Source: JANXQE01 sp035651635
GTDB taxonomy: Bacteria > Verrucomicrobiota > Verrucomicrobiia > Limisphaerales > UBA8199
NCBI GenBank assembly: GCA_035651635.1
Contig: DASRFK010000302.1
Span: forward strand, 1-23,574
Reading direction: 5' to 3'
Length of the DNA: 23,574 nt
The position numbers and the translations under genes are program-made. Shown piece by piece: positions 1 to 7,242 of this stretch; within the stretch, counting starts at the first letter, position 1; each line of letters opens with the position of its first letter. Under the pieces are notes generated by a model. It had not been told where the DNA came from, did not search any database, and saw nothing but the letters and a program-made list of their open reading frames with translations.

Positions 1-1434
1 GTCTCCGGCGGGTTCACCACGGCCGCCGCACCGCCACCACCACCGCCACCGCCAACCATCCTCTCGGTCTCGCCCACGAACGGCGCGGTCAACGTGCCGC
101 CGCTCAGCCCGCTGGTGTTCACGTTCGACGAGGACATGGACACCAACATCCAGGTGGTCGCCGACACCTCGAACACGGCCAACGCCGGTTTCTCGCCGAG
201 CGCCAGTTATTCTAACGGCGTGTGGAGCGCCGACAGACGGAGCCTGACTTTCCCCTCGTTGGGCCAGCTTCCACTCGGCTTCGTCGTGAGCTGGACCTTA
301 AATCCTCCGGGAGCCGGTTTGCTCCTGCAAAATCTCGCCGGCGAACCGCTAGCCCGCAGCGTCGGCAGCTTCACCGTGCAGACCAACACCGGGGGCAACC
401 CCAGCGAGATTTGCCAAACCACCACCAGTACGCTCGGTCATTACAGCATTATTGAGAACCTGCAGAGCAACCTTCAGGTCGCGGCCAACGCCGTCGTGCC
501 GCTCTCAAATTCCCTGGTCACTTTCGTCGCGCGGGCGACAAACCCGCAAGTCGACAGGGGAGGGTCGCAGTCGGATTTCGTCACGAACGGTTCCTTGACC
601 CTGCCGGGTGGATCCGTGCTGATCTTCACCAATGAATTTTACGCAATCGTCATCGGGAAGACGAACACCGTCAGCCGTACTGGCGACCTGGGGGCGTACT
701 ACACCAACAGCACGGACTTGGACCTGGCGGATTTTCCGCCGGGCACGTACGTGATCGCTCTCCAGCAGGAGAGCGGGCTCGAGAGCACGATCCCCCTGTC
801 AGTTCCCGGCCCTCCACCAGCGGCGTTGATCGGCAATTACGATGCGGCGCAGGCGATCGACCCCGGGAACGATTTTGTCCTGCAATGGAACTCGTTGCCC
901 GCGACAAATCCCGGCCCGTTTATCCAGTTGGTGATTCGTGATAGCTACGGCAAGTTGATCTTCGCCGCCCCCAACCCATGCGTCGGGCGAACGCTCGACC
1001 CGGGCGCGACCTCGGTGCTGATTCCGGCCAACACGTTCCGGCCGGGGGTGATCTACCAGAGCACGCTGGAATTTGCCTACAACTTTTACCATAAGACCAA
1101 CGCCGTGCCGGAGTTGCTCGGCGACGGGACCGTGTCCAGGACAACGTTGTTCTCCCTGCGGACTACGCTGGCGCCGAATACCGCGCCTTCGCGTCCCGAA
1201 GTCAGCACGGCCGCGCTGGCATCCAGCGGACACCCGATGCTCACGATTCATGGAGCGCCGGGGGCGAGTTATACGATCCAACGGACAGGCAGCCTTTTTA
1301 CCGCTCAGCGCGGCGGCATCGGCGGTGCCACCTGGACGAGCGCCGGGACCATCACCACTGATGGTTCGGGAAATGCCTCTTTCACGGACTTGACCGCTAC
1401 TTTACCGGCCTTTTACCGTGTTCTCTCAAATTGA
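1..1434 (+). CDS. Secreted Ig-like domain protein, 3' part (5' end outside window)
   Basis: The frame is open from the first base, so this is the last 477 residues of a longer protein. It begins with a short Ala stretch and eight consecutive prolines (residues 11-18), a linker. A bacterial Ig-like module of the Big_5/SbsA type follows, recognisable from the stretch around residues 20-45 (ILSVSPTNGAVNVPP, then FTFDEDMD). The middle is beta-rich, Ser/Thr/Asn-rich and low in Lys, as is usual for extracellular proteins. The last 60 residues contain SYTIQRTGSL, then TDGSGNASFTD and PAFYRVLS, an ending I know from many secreted verrucomicrobial proteins. No catalytic motif is visible. The role is probably cell-surface or extracellular, for example adhesion, but this is inferred. 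It converges on the next gene with 78 bp between them and no clear terminator. Confidence 0.8.
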   Translation, partial: VSGGFTTAAAPPPPPPPPTILSVSPTNGAVNVPPLSPLVFTFDEDMDTNIQVVADTSNTANAGFSPSASYSNGVWSADRRSLTFPSLGQLPLGFVVSWTLNPPGAGLLLQNLAGEPLARSVGSFTVQTNTGGNPSEICQTTTSTLGHYSIIENLQSNLQVAANAVVPLSNSLVTFVARATNPQVDRGGSQSDFVTNGSLTLPGGSVLIFTNEFYAIVIGKTNTVSRTGDLGAYYTNSTDLDLADFPPGTYVIALQQESGLESTIPLSVPGPPPAALIGNYDAAQAIDPGNDFVLQWNSLPATNPGPFIQLVIRDSYGKLIFAAPNPCVGRTLDPGATSVLIPANTFRPGVIYQSTLEFAYNFYHKTNAVPELLGDGTVSRTTLFSLRTTLAPNTAPSRPEVSTAALASSGHPMLTIHGAPGASYTIQRTGSLFTAQRGGIGGATWTSAGTITTDGSGNASFTDLTATLPAFYRVLSN

Positions 1435-1512
1435 TGTCGGTTATAGGTTGAGGGACGGACCGACGGTGGAAATCTGAACGGAACAGTGTAGCCGATCGGG
1501 GTTCAGAAAGTG

Positions 1513-1839
1513 TTACCCGAGAGTCGGCCGTTTCGAATCACGATCGGGAGCTTTTGATTGGCTCGTACCTGCCGCTGCTTTTCCGCCTCTGCGATTCTTA
1601 TCGAGAATTGCGAAAAGGATCAGTAGAAAAGCGAAAAGTCGGATGAGGTAGCCAAAGGAACGGTGGTCGCTTGATAGGACCACGATGATGATCCTTTCGA
1701 TGCCAAGCAGCAGGAATGCTGCTGCGAAAAAGACGAAAAGGCGATCGCCGGTTTTGCGCCAAAAGCGCAGGAAAAACACCAAGATTGCCCAGGCGACCGC
1801 CATGATCGCACCTGCCAACATTGCTTTAGCCATTTCCAT
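1513..1839 (-). CDS. Small three-helix membrane protein, DUF5985-like
   Basis: The 108-residue product has three hydrophobic stretches at about residues 6-27, 33-55 and 64-80, then a basic, polar cytoplasmic-type tail (KNRRGGKAAAG). The pattern FLRFWRKTGDRLFVFF near the first loop and RLFAFLLILFAILDKNRR at the third helix match, from memory, the DUF5985 group of short membrane proteins of unknown function. It is the last gene of a three-gene minus-strand operon, starting 6 bp after its neighbour's stop with a GAGGG-type ribosome site just before the ATG. A second in-frame ATG two codons in is an alternative start. I infer that it acts with the adjacent 85-residue membrane protein, probably as a partner in the inner membrane. 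The biochemical function is unknown. Confidence 0.7.
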   Translation of the reverse strand: MEMAKAMLAGAIMAVAWAILVFFLRFWRKTGDRLFVFFAAAFLLLGIERIIIVVLSSDHRSFGYLIRLFAFLLILFAILDKNRRGGKAAAGTSQSKAPDRDSKRPTLG

Positions 1840-1845
1840 AACCCT

Positions 1846-2103
1846 CTAGGTTGTTTCGCGAATAAGCCCATACAGCAACATCAGCATCCCCCCCAGCGTG
1901 AGGGAACTGCGAAGCACAGAGAGGTCCGTCTCCGGCAACACGACGAGGTCGACAAACAGCAAAACGTTCGTAAGGGCAAAACAAGCGAAGCACCAGGTGC
2001 TCCAAAACAACAGACCGCCCCGCGTGCGTTGGTATTGACGAAAAAGCAGAATTGCGCAACCAATGCTGGTTAGCGCGCAGAGCACATAGACAACTTGTGC
2101 CAT
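1846..2103 (-). CDS. Small three-helix membrane protein, DUF5985-like (second of pair)
   Basis: The product is 85 residues with three hydrophobic segments at about 2-20, 32-51 and 66-81. Motifs CALTSIGCAILLFRQYQRT, FACFALTNVLLFVDLVVLP and the ending LYGLIRETT are those I associate with DUF5985. The ATG lies one base after the stop of the upstream winged-helix gene, and an AAAGGAG ribosome site sits inside the end of that gene, so translation is very probably coupled. The downstream membrane gene follows after 6 bp. The stoichiometric, adjacent arrangement suggests that the two small proteins form one membrane complex. No catalytic or transport motif is visible. Confidence 0.75.
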   Translation of the reverse strand: MAQVVYVLCALTSIGCAILLFRQYQRTRGGLLFWSTWCFACFALTNVLLFVDLVVLPETDLSVLRSSLTLGGMLMLLYGLIRETT

Positions 2104-2104
2104 T

Positions 2105-2488
2105 TCATTTCTCCTTTCTGAGTTTAAAAGCGTCAGCGAAGTGCTGAATCCGATCAGCCGGCCTTTTGTAGATTGTTTCGACGATGGTTACCCGGCGTTC
2201 ACGGTACGCCTTCACCAAATCCGAAGCGCCCTGGCGCAACTCGGTGGACTTGGGCGCAAATTGATAAGCTCCTGATCGTTCGGAGATCAACAACCCAGCT
2301 TTGCAGAAGGCTTCCAGAGTCTCGGCAACTGATCTTTCGCTGCTTTGAACGACTCGGAAGACCTCGGCGGCTGTCCAGTTCTTGGCCGGAGTTGCGCTCA
2401 CAATAGACAGAATCTCGATCTGCTCGACGGAATGAATGTGCCGAGAAATAAATTGCTGCAGAGCGGGCGTTAAGGGAGCATCGGACAC
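2105..2488 (-). CDS. Winged-helix-type regulator-like protein, first gene of DUF5985 operon
   Basis: I place the start at the GTG at 2488 (VSDAPLTPALQQF), giving 127 residues. The frame stays open about 50 codons further upstream, but that part is rich in Cys/Trp/Arg and looks non-coding. Residues 10-90 read as a small helical/winged fold: HSVEQIEILSIV, then WTAAEVFRVVQSSERSVAETLEAFCKAGLL (about 37-67) and a wing-like SGAYQFAP. The C-terminal part has YRERRVTIVETIYKRP and ends in FADAFKLRKEK. I recall proteins of this type immediately upstream of DUF5985 pairs. It probably senses or regulates something for the two membrane proteins, but its DNA target or ligand cannot be read from sequence. 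No strong ribosome site precedes the GTG, so the start is uncertain. Confidence 0.6.
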   Translation of the reverse strand: MSDAPLTPALQQFISRHIHSVEQIEILSIVSATPAKNWTAAEVFRVVQSSERSVAETLEAFCKAGLLISERSGAYQFAPKSTELRQGASDLVKAYRERRVTIVETIYKRPADRIQHFADAFKLRKEK

Positions 2489-2909
2489 TGTTAATGCATT
2501 TATGCAGCACACAAGCCACCAAGACGCCCGGCCGGCAATGCCAGAATTCGGTGTGCGAGGTTGACGGACAAAGGAGTTCCACAGTGTGAAAATCACAAGC
2601 TCTCGACTATGGGGTCTATTACTACCGCCAGGCATTTCAGGAGACGCTTTTGGTGGCGGTCAAAGCGTGCGGTCTCGCAAATTTCGCGACGCAGCCTGAG
2701 TTCACGTCGAGGTTGCCAAAATATTCGAATCGAAGCCACCTCGCTTATTGTCGTGGTGGTACACTAACCTGAGGCCGAGACATGGGCCTCTCCAGCTTCC
2801 GCCATCTTTTGAGAGCCGAGGTCAGGATTGGGAGCGCCGAGGGGCCTGGACTTGGTGGCAGCAGCTTGATCCATTGGGTCCTCCCTTGAATGCCAGCCTG
2901 ATCTCCTGC
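2489..2909. other. Intergenic, no confident gene
   Basis: About 420 bp between two minus-strand genes. It should contain the promoter of the DUF5985 operon at its left side and the end of the 2910-3389 transcript at its right side. I see a small perfect hairpin at 2771-2790 (six-base stem GAGGCC/GGCCTC, loop of eight) but no U-run on the minus strand side, so it is a weak terminator candidate. Open frames here lack convincing composition. Confidence 0.4.
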
Positions 2910-3389
2910 TCAACGGCTCGCCGCCCGATACGACACCCCTCGCCATCTGGGCAGAGGTTGAGGCTTAAGTGGAACCTGCGCCGGAACGATTTTTTCAAAA
3001 GTAAGATTAGTGATCGTACCAGCTTCATCTACTTTAACCTGATCGCGCTTTTCGTTGATCTCGATGACCTCGATTGGGCCAACGCGCTGCCCCTCCGTCA
3101 GGATATAGCATTCTTCCTTTGCGCGTTCCGGCGGTTTCGCGGGGAATTCAACCTTAAGTAGGGCCCTCTTACCTCGCAAAATGGTCGTGATTCCGGTCAA
3201 ATGGATTCTCGGCAAAGGACCTCGAGAAATCTCACGGAAAGCAGGTGGCGGAGGTCGCAAATGGAAGGCGTTTCTTTCACAAATCCCCTGATACGGATTC
3301 GCGGCAGACGCAGGCCCGATCACGCCTGCTGCCAAACAAATCAGGAACCTCCTCCAGGCGGTTCTTACGGCCGATCTGCGGCACTGCAT
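2910..3389 (-). CDS. Exported short protein with GspC/PilP-like module
   Basis: I start at the ATG at 3389 because it gives a clean signal peptide: MQCRRSAVRTAWRR, then a hydrophobic core FLICLAAGVIG and a cleavage-like ASA. The 159-residue product then has NPYQGICERNAFHL followed by a Pro-rich stretch, similar in layout to the RDPF region of GspC/PilP. The module LTGITTILRGKRALLKV ... YILTEGQRVGPIEVIEIN ... VKVDEAGTITNLTFEK runs from about residue 62 to 132. Proteins of this shape are frequent in verrucomicrobia, and the fold resembles the periplasmic homology region of type II secretion GspC. The protein is likely periplasmic and possibly a partner of a secretin-type complex. It is divergent from the gene at 3743-4642, which carries the same module. 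The exact function is unknown. Confidence 0.7.
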   Translation of the reverse strand: MQCRRSAVRTAWRRFLICLAAGVIGPASAANPYQGICERNAFHLRPPPPAFREISRGPLPRIHLTGITTILRGKRALLKVEFPAKPPERAKEECYILTEGQRVGPIEVIEINEKRDQVKVDEAGTITNLTFEKIVPAQVPLKPQPLPRWRGVSYRAASR

Positions 3390-3742
3390 TAAATGTCGCC
3401 GGTGAACGAGCGAAGCCTCACCGTTCAAGGTGAGCGTAAGTCCTTTGGCCTGCTGGTGTTTCAAAGTCACGAGGCTTCAGCCCATTGACGGGCGTCATCC
3501 AAAGCGCCGTGATCGAAATAGCGAATTTTGGCAATCGTGAATGGTCGACAAAATTGACTCATGCCCTTTTGCCATTTCTGCCGTCGCCTATTGCATCCAG
3601 TTTAATTGGCATACGAGGCTCCATTTCTCTTTGTTGGTTAACCTAATTGTTGGACTTGTTTGGCGCTCAAAATATTCAGGAGGTTCTGGCGGCACTGCAC
3701 AGCGATCTCGGCCGTCGTTTGCGTGCTGAACAAATCGCCACG
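3390..3742. promoter_or_regulatory. Divergent intergenic region, presumed promoters
   Basis: About 350 bp lie between two divergently transcribed genes encoding related exported proteins, so both promoters should be here. The part near 3580-3660 is more AT-rich than the surroundings, with an 8-bp palindrome GGTTAACC at 3636-3643. No motif can be assigned to a known regulator, and no ribosome site stands out before either ATG. Confidence 0.4.
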
Positions 3743-4642
3743 ATGAGTGTCTTAGATTCAATGCAGCACACCCTGGTTTCATTGCTTTGTCTCTTTTTTC
3801 TCGGAACTGAGGCTGAGGCCTCTGAGACGGGTTCTCCCGGCCCGCGACTTTCCGGCATCGTGAGCTTGGCCGAATTCAAGCGAGCCGTGCTGGAGAGCTC
3901 ATCACGTTCCGGGAGCACTGCTGGTTGGAGTGTTTTGGCTGAGGGCCAACGAGAGGGGCAGCTTGCGGTGCTGGAAATTCATCCCGATACCGCGACGGTA
4001 AAGGCAAGACTTCATGCAAAAGCTGAACCCACGGAGCTTACTTTGACAAATCCAGCGGCCAAGCTTCCGCAATCCTCCGGCATCGTGTTGGAGAATGCCT
4101 TTCTGGACCCGGTGCTGAACCTGTACGCCGAGTTTTCCGGTCGCACACTTCTGCGCTCGCCGACCCTTCCAAAGGTCTACGTTACCGTTGTGGCTGCCGT
4201 AAAGGACCGAGCTGGTGCTGTGCAAGCTCTGCAAGCGGCTCTGAGCGAACAGGGCATCGCTGCGATTCCGGACGGAAAGAAGTTCCTGATGATTGTTCGC
4301 GCGCAAGAGGCCGGGACTGTCGCGCCGCGCTCAGACCAAATCGGTTCCGATGGGAGCAATTCGGAATCTGAACTGATACCTGCTGGGGCCCTGAGTTTTC
4401 CCGGTACCGACATCAATCAAGTGGCGATGATTTACGCTGAACTGGTTGGGCGCAAATTGGACCGCGGCACCCCTTTCCCTGTTTCGGCGAACAGCGTCAT
4501 CCGATTCCGCAATCAAACCCCGCTTACTCCGATGGAGGCTCGTTATGCTTTGGATACGGTTTTCGGCTGGGCGGGATTGAAGATGGTTCCAGATGGCAAT
4601 GATTTGATTAAGCCGTTTCCCGTCAGCAGAAAAGAACGATGA
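3743..4642 (+). CDS. Exported protein: GspC-like module plus two secretin N-domain-like repeats
   Basis: The start at 3743 gives a signal peptide (MSVLDSMQHT, core LVSLLCLFFLG, then TEAEAS); the frame is open further upstream. Residues 36-103 hold LSGIVSLAEFKRAVL, then LAEGQREGQLAVLEI and a VKAR...TELTLTN end, matching the module of the divergent neighbour position by position. Two internal repeats follow: residues 118-186 (LNLYAEFSGRTLLRSPTLP ... QALQAALSEQGIAAIPDG) and 217-290 (AMIYAELVGRKLDRGTPFP ... ARYALDTVFGWAGLKMVPDG). These resemble the small N-terminal domains of secretins such as GspD and PilQ. The protein ends at residue 299 without the secretin channel domain. It is likely periplasmic, perhaps an accessory to secretion or pilus machinery encoded elsewhere. 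This is inference; the internal repeats and shared module are seen directly. Confidence 0.65.
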   Translation: MSVLDSMQHTLVSLLCLFFLGTEAEASETGSPGPRLSGIVSLAEFKRAVLESSSRSGSTAGWSVLAEGQREGQLAVLEIHPDTATVKARLHAKAEPTELTLTNPAAKLPQSSGIVLENAFLDPVLNLYAEFSGRTLLRSPTLPKVYVTVVAAVKDRAGAVQALQAALSEQGIAAIPDGKKFLMIVRAQEAGTVAPRSDQIGSDGSNSESELIPAGALSFPGTDINQVAMIYAELVGRKLDRGTPFPVSANSVIRFRNQTPLTPMEARYALDTVFGWAGLKMVPDGNDLIKPFPVSRKER

Positions 4643-4783
4643 TGTCCTAACACGGGTTCCTGTAAGACCCTCTGGGCCAGCAAGCCGGCAAACTTCGCAT
4701 CCTCAAGCTGACCATCCCTGGCCCGAAGCAGATAAATGGACAGAGAGGTGAGTCGGTGAGTCGGCTATGAGGCCGGGTTCACC

Positions 4784-4861
4784 GTATCCGTGTAGGTAAG
4801 CCCGTCTAGGCACGCCAGCAGCACCGCTGGCGTGCCTAGACGGGCTTACCTACACGGATAC
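4784..4861. repeat. Perfect 36-bp inverted repeat with 6-base loop
   Basis: The arm 4784-4819 is exactly complementary to 4826-4861, leaving the loop AGCACC at 4820-4825. The arms include GTGTAGGTAAGCCCGTCTAG on the left. No mismatch occurs over 36 bp, far longer than a normal terminator. It lies 140 bp after the end of the exported-protein gene and 7 bp before the ATG of the decayed gene at 4869. It could be a small palindromic mobile element, a very strong bidirectional terminator, or a fold-back artefact of assembly or amplification. Confidence 0.9.
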
Positions 4862-4868
4862 AACACAG

Positions 4869-5297
4869 ATGGCTACCGGCCTCTACCGGGGGAGTATTCC
4901 CCTGGAGGAATTTGCGTTAAAGGTCATGCGTGTGGCCACCGAACACGGTGTGCGGAGACCGTACTACGGGGCAGTTAACGCTTCGGTGTGCAGTTACAGT
5001 TTCGAAATCTCCGGTTGAAACTTGCCGGCAAACGCTCACTCATGCGTTCACGGAGCAAAAAAGAGTTGAAGTGTTCCCGCTCAAAATAAACGGTGGCCGA
5101 TATTCAGTAACCCCGCGAGCTTTCGGGTGGATAAGGAATGGCTTGAAGGCTTACGCAAATGGGCAAACTGGCGGAGTGAGGAGGCTCTGTCGGAAAGATA
5201 CACCTACACATTCGAAGGACTCACAATCGGATCGGTGCTCTGCGTAAAAGACAAGTCCAGCGGCGATCTCTGCAGACTAATGCCATTTGACTTCTAA
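4869..5297 (+). pseudogene. Decayed gene with two in-frame TGA codons; family unknown
   Basis: One frame runs from ATG at 4869 to a TAA at 5295-5297 and is protein-like at both ends. The first 49 codons read MATGLYRGSIPLEEFALKV and then MRVATEHGVRRPYYGAVNAS. The last stretch from about 5136 reads EWLEGLRKWANWRSEEALSE, then RYTYTFEGLTIGSVLCVKDK and ends LCRLMPFDF. In between are TGA codons at 5016-5018 and 5067-5069, and the frame one base over (about 5017-5110; QTLTHAFTEQKRVEVFPLK) looks better there. The simplest reading is a gene with two compensating frameshifts, so a pseudogene or sequencing error. A shorter reading from a GTG at 5127 is possible. I do not recognise the family. The perfect hairpin ends just before the ATG, so the true 5' end may also be lost. 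Confidence 0.35.
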
Positions 5298-5355
5298 AGC
5301 TACCTGTTTGGGCACCTAAGGTACCGCCGTTTAGGCCCTTTTCAGCGGCCAACGC

Positions 5356-5473
5356 GGTCATGATATGCTTTCAAAACTGAGAAGGAAACGCCACAAAACG
5401 TCATCGAGTCCCCGTGTCAGGCCCCAAGGTGGTCATGATACGGTTTAAAAGAGGTCATCTAATGGTTTAAATC
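5356..5473 (+). repeat. Three imperfect ~20-bp direct repeats
   Basis: Copies start at 5356 (GGTCATGATATGCTTTCAAA), 5431 (GGTCATGATACGGTTTAAAA) and 5453 (GGTCATCTAATGGTTTAAAT). The second and third are separated by only two bases, the first by about 55 bp. Repeated 20-mers of this kind occur at the ends of some IS21-type elements, where the transposase binds several sites, but no transposase is nearby. They could equally be operator sites. The rest of 5298-5583 has no gene I can support. Confidence 0.6.
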
Positions 5474-5583
5474 CCAGCCTTGACCTCGGCGTAGCGGCGT
5501 TTCGGCAAACCCGCTGGAAATCGTTTCAAGGATCGGCGGCGCTCTGCATGTCGTCCAAAACGCAACCTTTGCGCTCGAAGATA

Positions 5584-5655
5584 GGGATGGGGACGTCTCG
5601 TCCCCAGGGCTCCTCAAGCCAGTGCGGATTCTCCGGGGACGAGATGTCCCCACCC
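5584..5655. repeat. GC-rich inverted repeat after response-regulator gene
   Basis: Arms at 5584-5605 and 5635-5655 contain GGGGACGTCTCGTCCCC and its near complement GGGGACGAGATGTCCCC, differing by one substitution and one extra base, with a 29-base spacer. It sits 20 bp downstream of the stop of the minus-strand response-regulator gene, so it may end that transcript. Its form (GC-rich, imperfect, each arm itself partly palindromic) resembles dispersed REP-like intergenic elements rather than a classical terminator. Confidence 0.7.
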
Positions 5656-5675
5656 TTTTCAAAGAAATATCAGTG

Positions 5676-6185
5676 CTAGGCAGCCAAAACCTTTGAAGGT
5701 GCCGGCCCAACCGGGGACCCTACCTTCGTTTTTTCAATGCCAGCCAGGCGACTGGTCTTGAGGACGTCCCTTACCGTGCTCAAAAAGTCGTGCGGTGTGA
5801 AGGGCTTGGAAAGCATCGCCGCTAGTCGCAGTTGCGGTTCGCGCTTTAGTTCCTCAATCGGCATCGCGCCCGAGACCAGGATGACTGGTAACGCTTCGTC
5901 GACGGCCCGAAGCGTTCTGAGCAGCTCCAATCCCGAGATTTTGGGCATGTTGTTATCGGTGATCAGCAGGTCGTAGTGGTTCATGTGAAGCGCATCCAAA
6001 CCCGCTTCCCCGTCCTCCGCCGTGTCCACTTCAAAGCCCGCTTTAGCCAATAATGCCGCGTTAAACAGGCACAACACGGGGTCATCCTCCACCACGAGAA
6101 TGCGAACCGGGCGAGCGCGCTCGGACCGCGGGGCCGGCGTGGCTCCTTTGCCCGGGTGGTGCATGAGCTTCTCAGGGTGCATCAT
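5676..6185 (-). CDS. Single-domain response regulator (receiver protein)
   Basis: The 169-residue product carries one CheY-like receiver domain (about 26-142). The acidic pocket is at VVEDD (E33, D34, D35), the phosphoacceptor is D77 in LLITDNNMP, the switch residue is S105 in VILVSGAMP, and the conserved lysine is K126 in MLSKPFTP. All residues needed for phosphotransfer are present. There is no output domain: the last 25 residues are a polar tail. It probably passes phosphate within a multistep relay or binds a protein target in the cytoplasm. No histidine kinase is adjacent, so the partner is elsewhere. The first 25 residues are Pro/Arg-rich and poorly conserved in style; ATG at 6182 or 6164 are alternative starts. 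A GC-rich inverted repeat follows its stop. Confidence 0.9.
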   Translation of the reverse strand: MMHPEKLMHHPGKGATPAPRSERARPVRILVVEDDPVLCLFNAALLAKAGFEVDTAEDGEAGLDALHMNHYDLLITDNNMPKISGLELLRTLRAVDEALPVILVSGAMPIEELKREPQLRLAAMLSKPFTPHDFLSTVRDVLKTSRLAGIEKTKVGSPVGPAPSKVLAA

Positions 6186-6355
6186 GCCAACTTAAACCGG
6201 GTGAACTGAGCCCTCAGTGGGGCATTTACCTTAAAGTCGGACGAAAATCGCTTACCTTCGAACTCAAACATGCCTCAGCGAACCCCGCCGAGGACCGCCA
6301 AATCGTCCGTGGCCATTTGCTGGGTCCGACACCGCCGGAACGAGGCCGACAGAAG

Positions 6356-6991
6356 TCAGGGAGGACTTTTGGGTTCGGGATGTGCGGCCTTTTCTCGTAA
6401 CTGGCTGTGCCGATATTGGAAGCTCAGGCCGACCAGTCCCAGGGCGATCCACAAACCAAGCGCGACATAACCCAGCATGCCGGATGAACGAGCGTGGAGA
6501 CGATCGAACCAAAGGAGCGAGTCATCATGAGTGTGGTTCAGCAGGTGGATGCCCCCCGCGACCAGGAGGTAGGACCCGCTGAAAGCCGTCGACGCGATGA
6601 TCATAAATTTCTGCATGACCAGGGCCACGATTCCAAAGACCACCGCCAGGACCACGAGAAGTATTGGCTGAGGTTGGTTCCCGGCGGCATTGAAAAACGC
6701 CGCACCCACGATCACCCCGGCGCTTGCACCCACCACGAACACACCCAGGAAGAAGAGCCAAACACACAGAGCGGCTCCGATTATTCCAGCGACAACGGCA
6801 CAGATAAGAGCGACGCCGCTGTTATTCGGAGCCAGGGACGAACCAAAGGTCCAGCCTGCGCCCGCCGCGGCGATAAAGCCGATGATTGCCAGCGTGAGCT
6901 TCAGAATGCGATACCCAAAGAAACAGATCAGGATCCCTGCGATTACAGCCACGGGAGCAGGGAGTGCATGAGCAAGTTCGGTGGCATTCAT
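6356..6991 (-). CDS. Seven-helix membrane protein, DUF4203/TMEM198-like
   Basis: The 211-residue product has seven hydrophobic segments at about 12-26, 30-48, 58-77, 79-99, 108-125, 128-149 and 171-191. It is rich in Gly and Ala, with repeated small-residue motifs such as GYRILKLTLAIIGFIAAAGAG and VFVVGASAGVIVGAAFFNAA. The tail is charged and Pro-rich (KAAHPEPKSPP) and presumably cytoplasmic. The layout and the FFGYRILKLTL motif fit the DUF4203 family, related to eukaryotic TMEM198; the bacterial role is not known. It stands alone on the minus strand with about 170 bp to the response regulator, so co-transcription is possible but not evident. Confidence 0.7.
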   Translation of the reverse strand: MNATELAHALPAPVAVIAGILICFFGYRILKLTLAIIGFIAAAGAGWTFGSSLAPNNSGVALICAVVAGIIGAALCVWLFFLGVFVVGASAGVIVGAAFFNAAGNQPQPILLVVLAVVFGIVALVMQKFMIIASTAFSGSYLLVAGGIHLLNHTHDDSLLWFDRLHARSSGMLGYVALGLWIALGLVGLSFQYRHSQLREKAAHPEPKSPP

Positions 6992-7028
6992 ACCGTAACC
7001 AATAAGAGCGGGTTTTAATAATGGTCTT

Positions 7029-7122
7029 GGCGGCGAGACGCCGCCAAAACCCGCCGGCCAGAGGCACGCGCTACGTAGCGCGGGCGTGCTCGCCTGCGGG
7101 TTCCGGCGGCGTCTCGCCCGCC
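7029..7122. repeat. REP-like composite inverted repeat
   Basis: The arm 7029-7045 (GGCGGCGAGACGCCGCC) pairs with 7105-7122 (GGCGGCGTCTCGCCCGCC) with a one-base bulge, and between them lies a perfect 16-bp palindrome at 7067-7082 (CGCGCTACGTAGCGCG). It lies just upstream of the DUF4203-like gene on the opposite side from its stop. The GAGACG core is also found in the inverted repeat at 5584-5655, so the two may belong to one family of dispersed intergenic elements. Confidence 0.65.
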
Positions 7123-7242
7123 GGAATGGCGCGCGGACCCATTCTTAAGACACCCTCTAAGACAATTTGGTACCCACCCAAAAAATGCTACCCTGCAGGT
7201 CGGCCCGTTCTCTCGTGGGGACTCTGATGAAAGCCGGGCAGA

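Noticed and set aside
4869..5297. TGA read-through as recoding (selenocysteine or reassigned stop)
   Set aside because: Genes nearby use TGA as a normal stop (for example infA and the toxin genes), no SECIS-like structure is evident, and an alternative frame fits the middle better, so frameshift decay is simpler.
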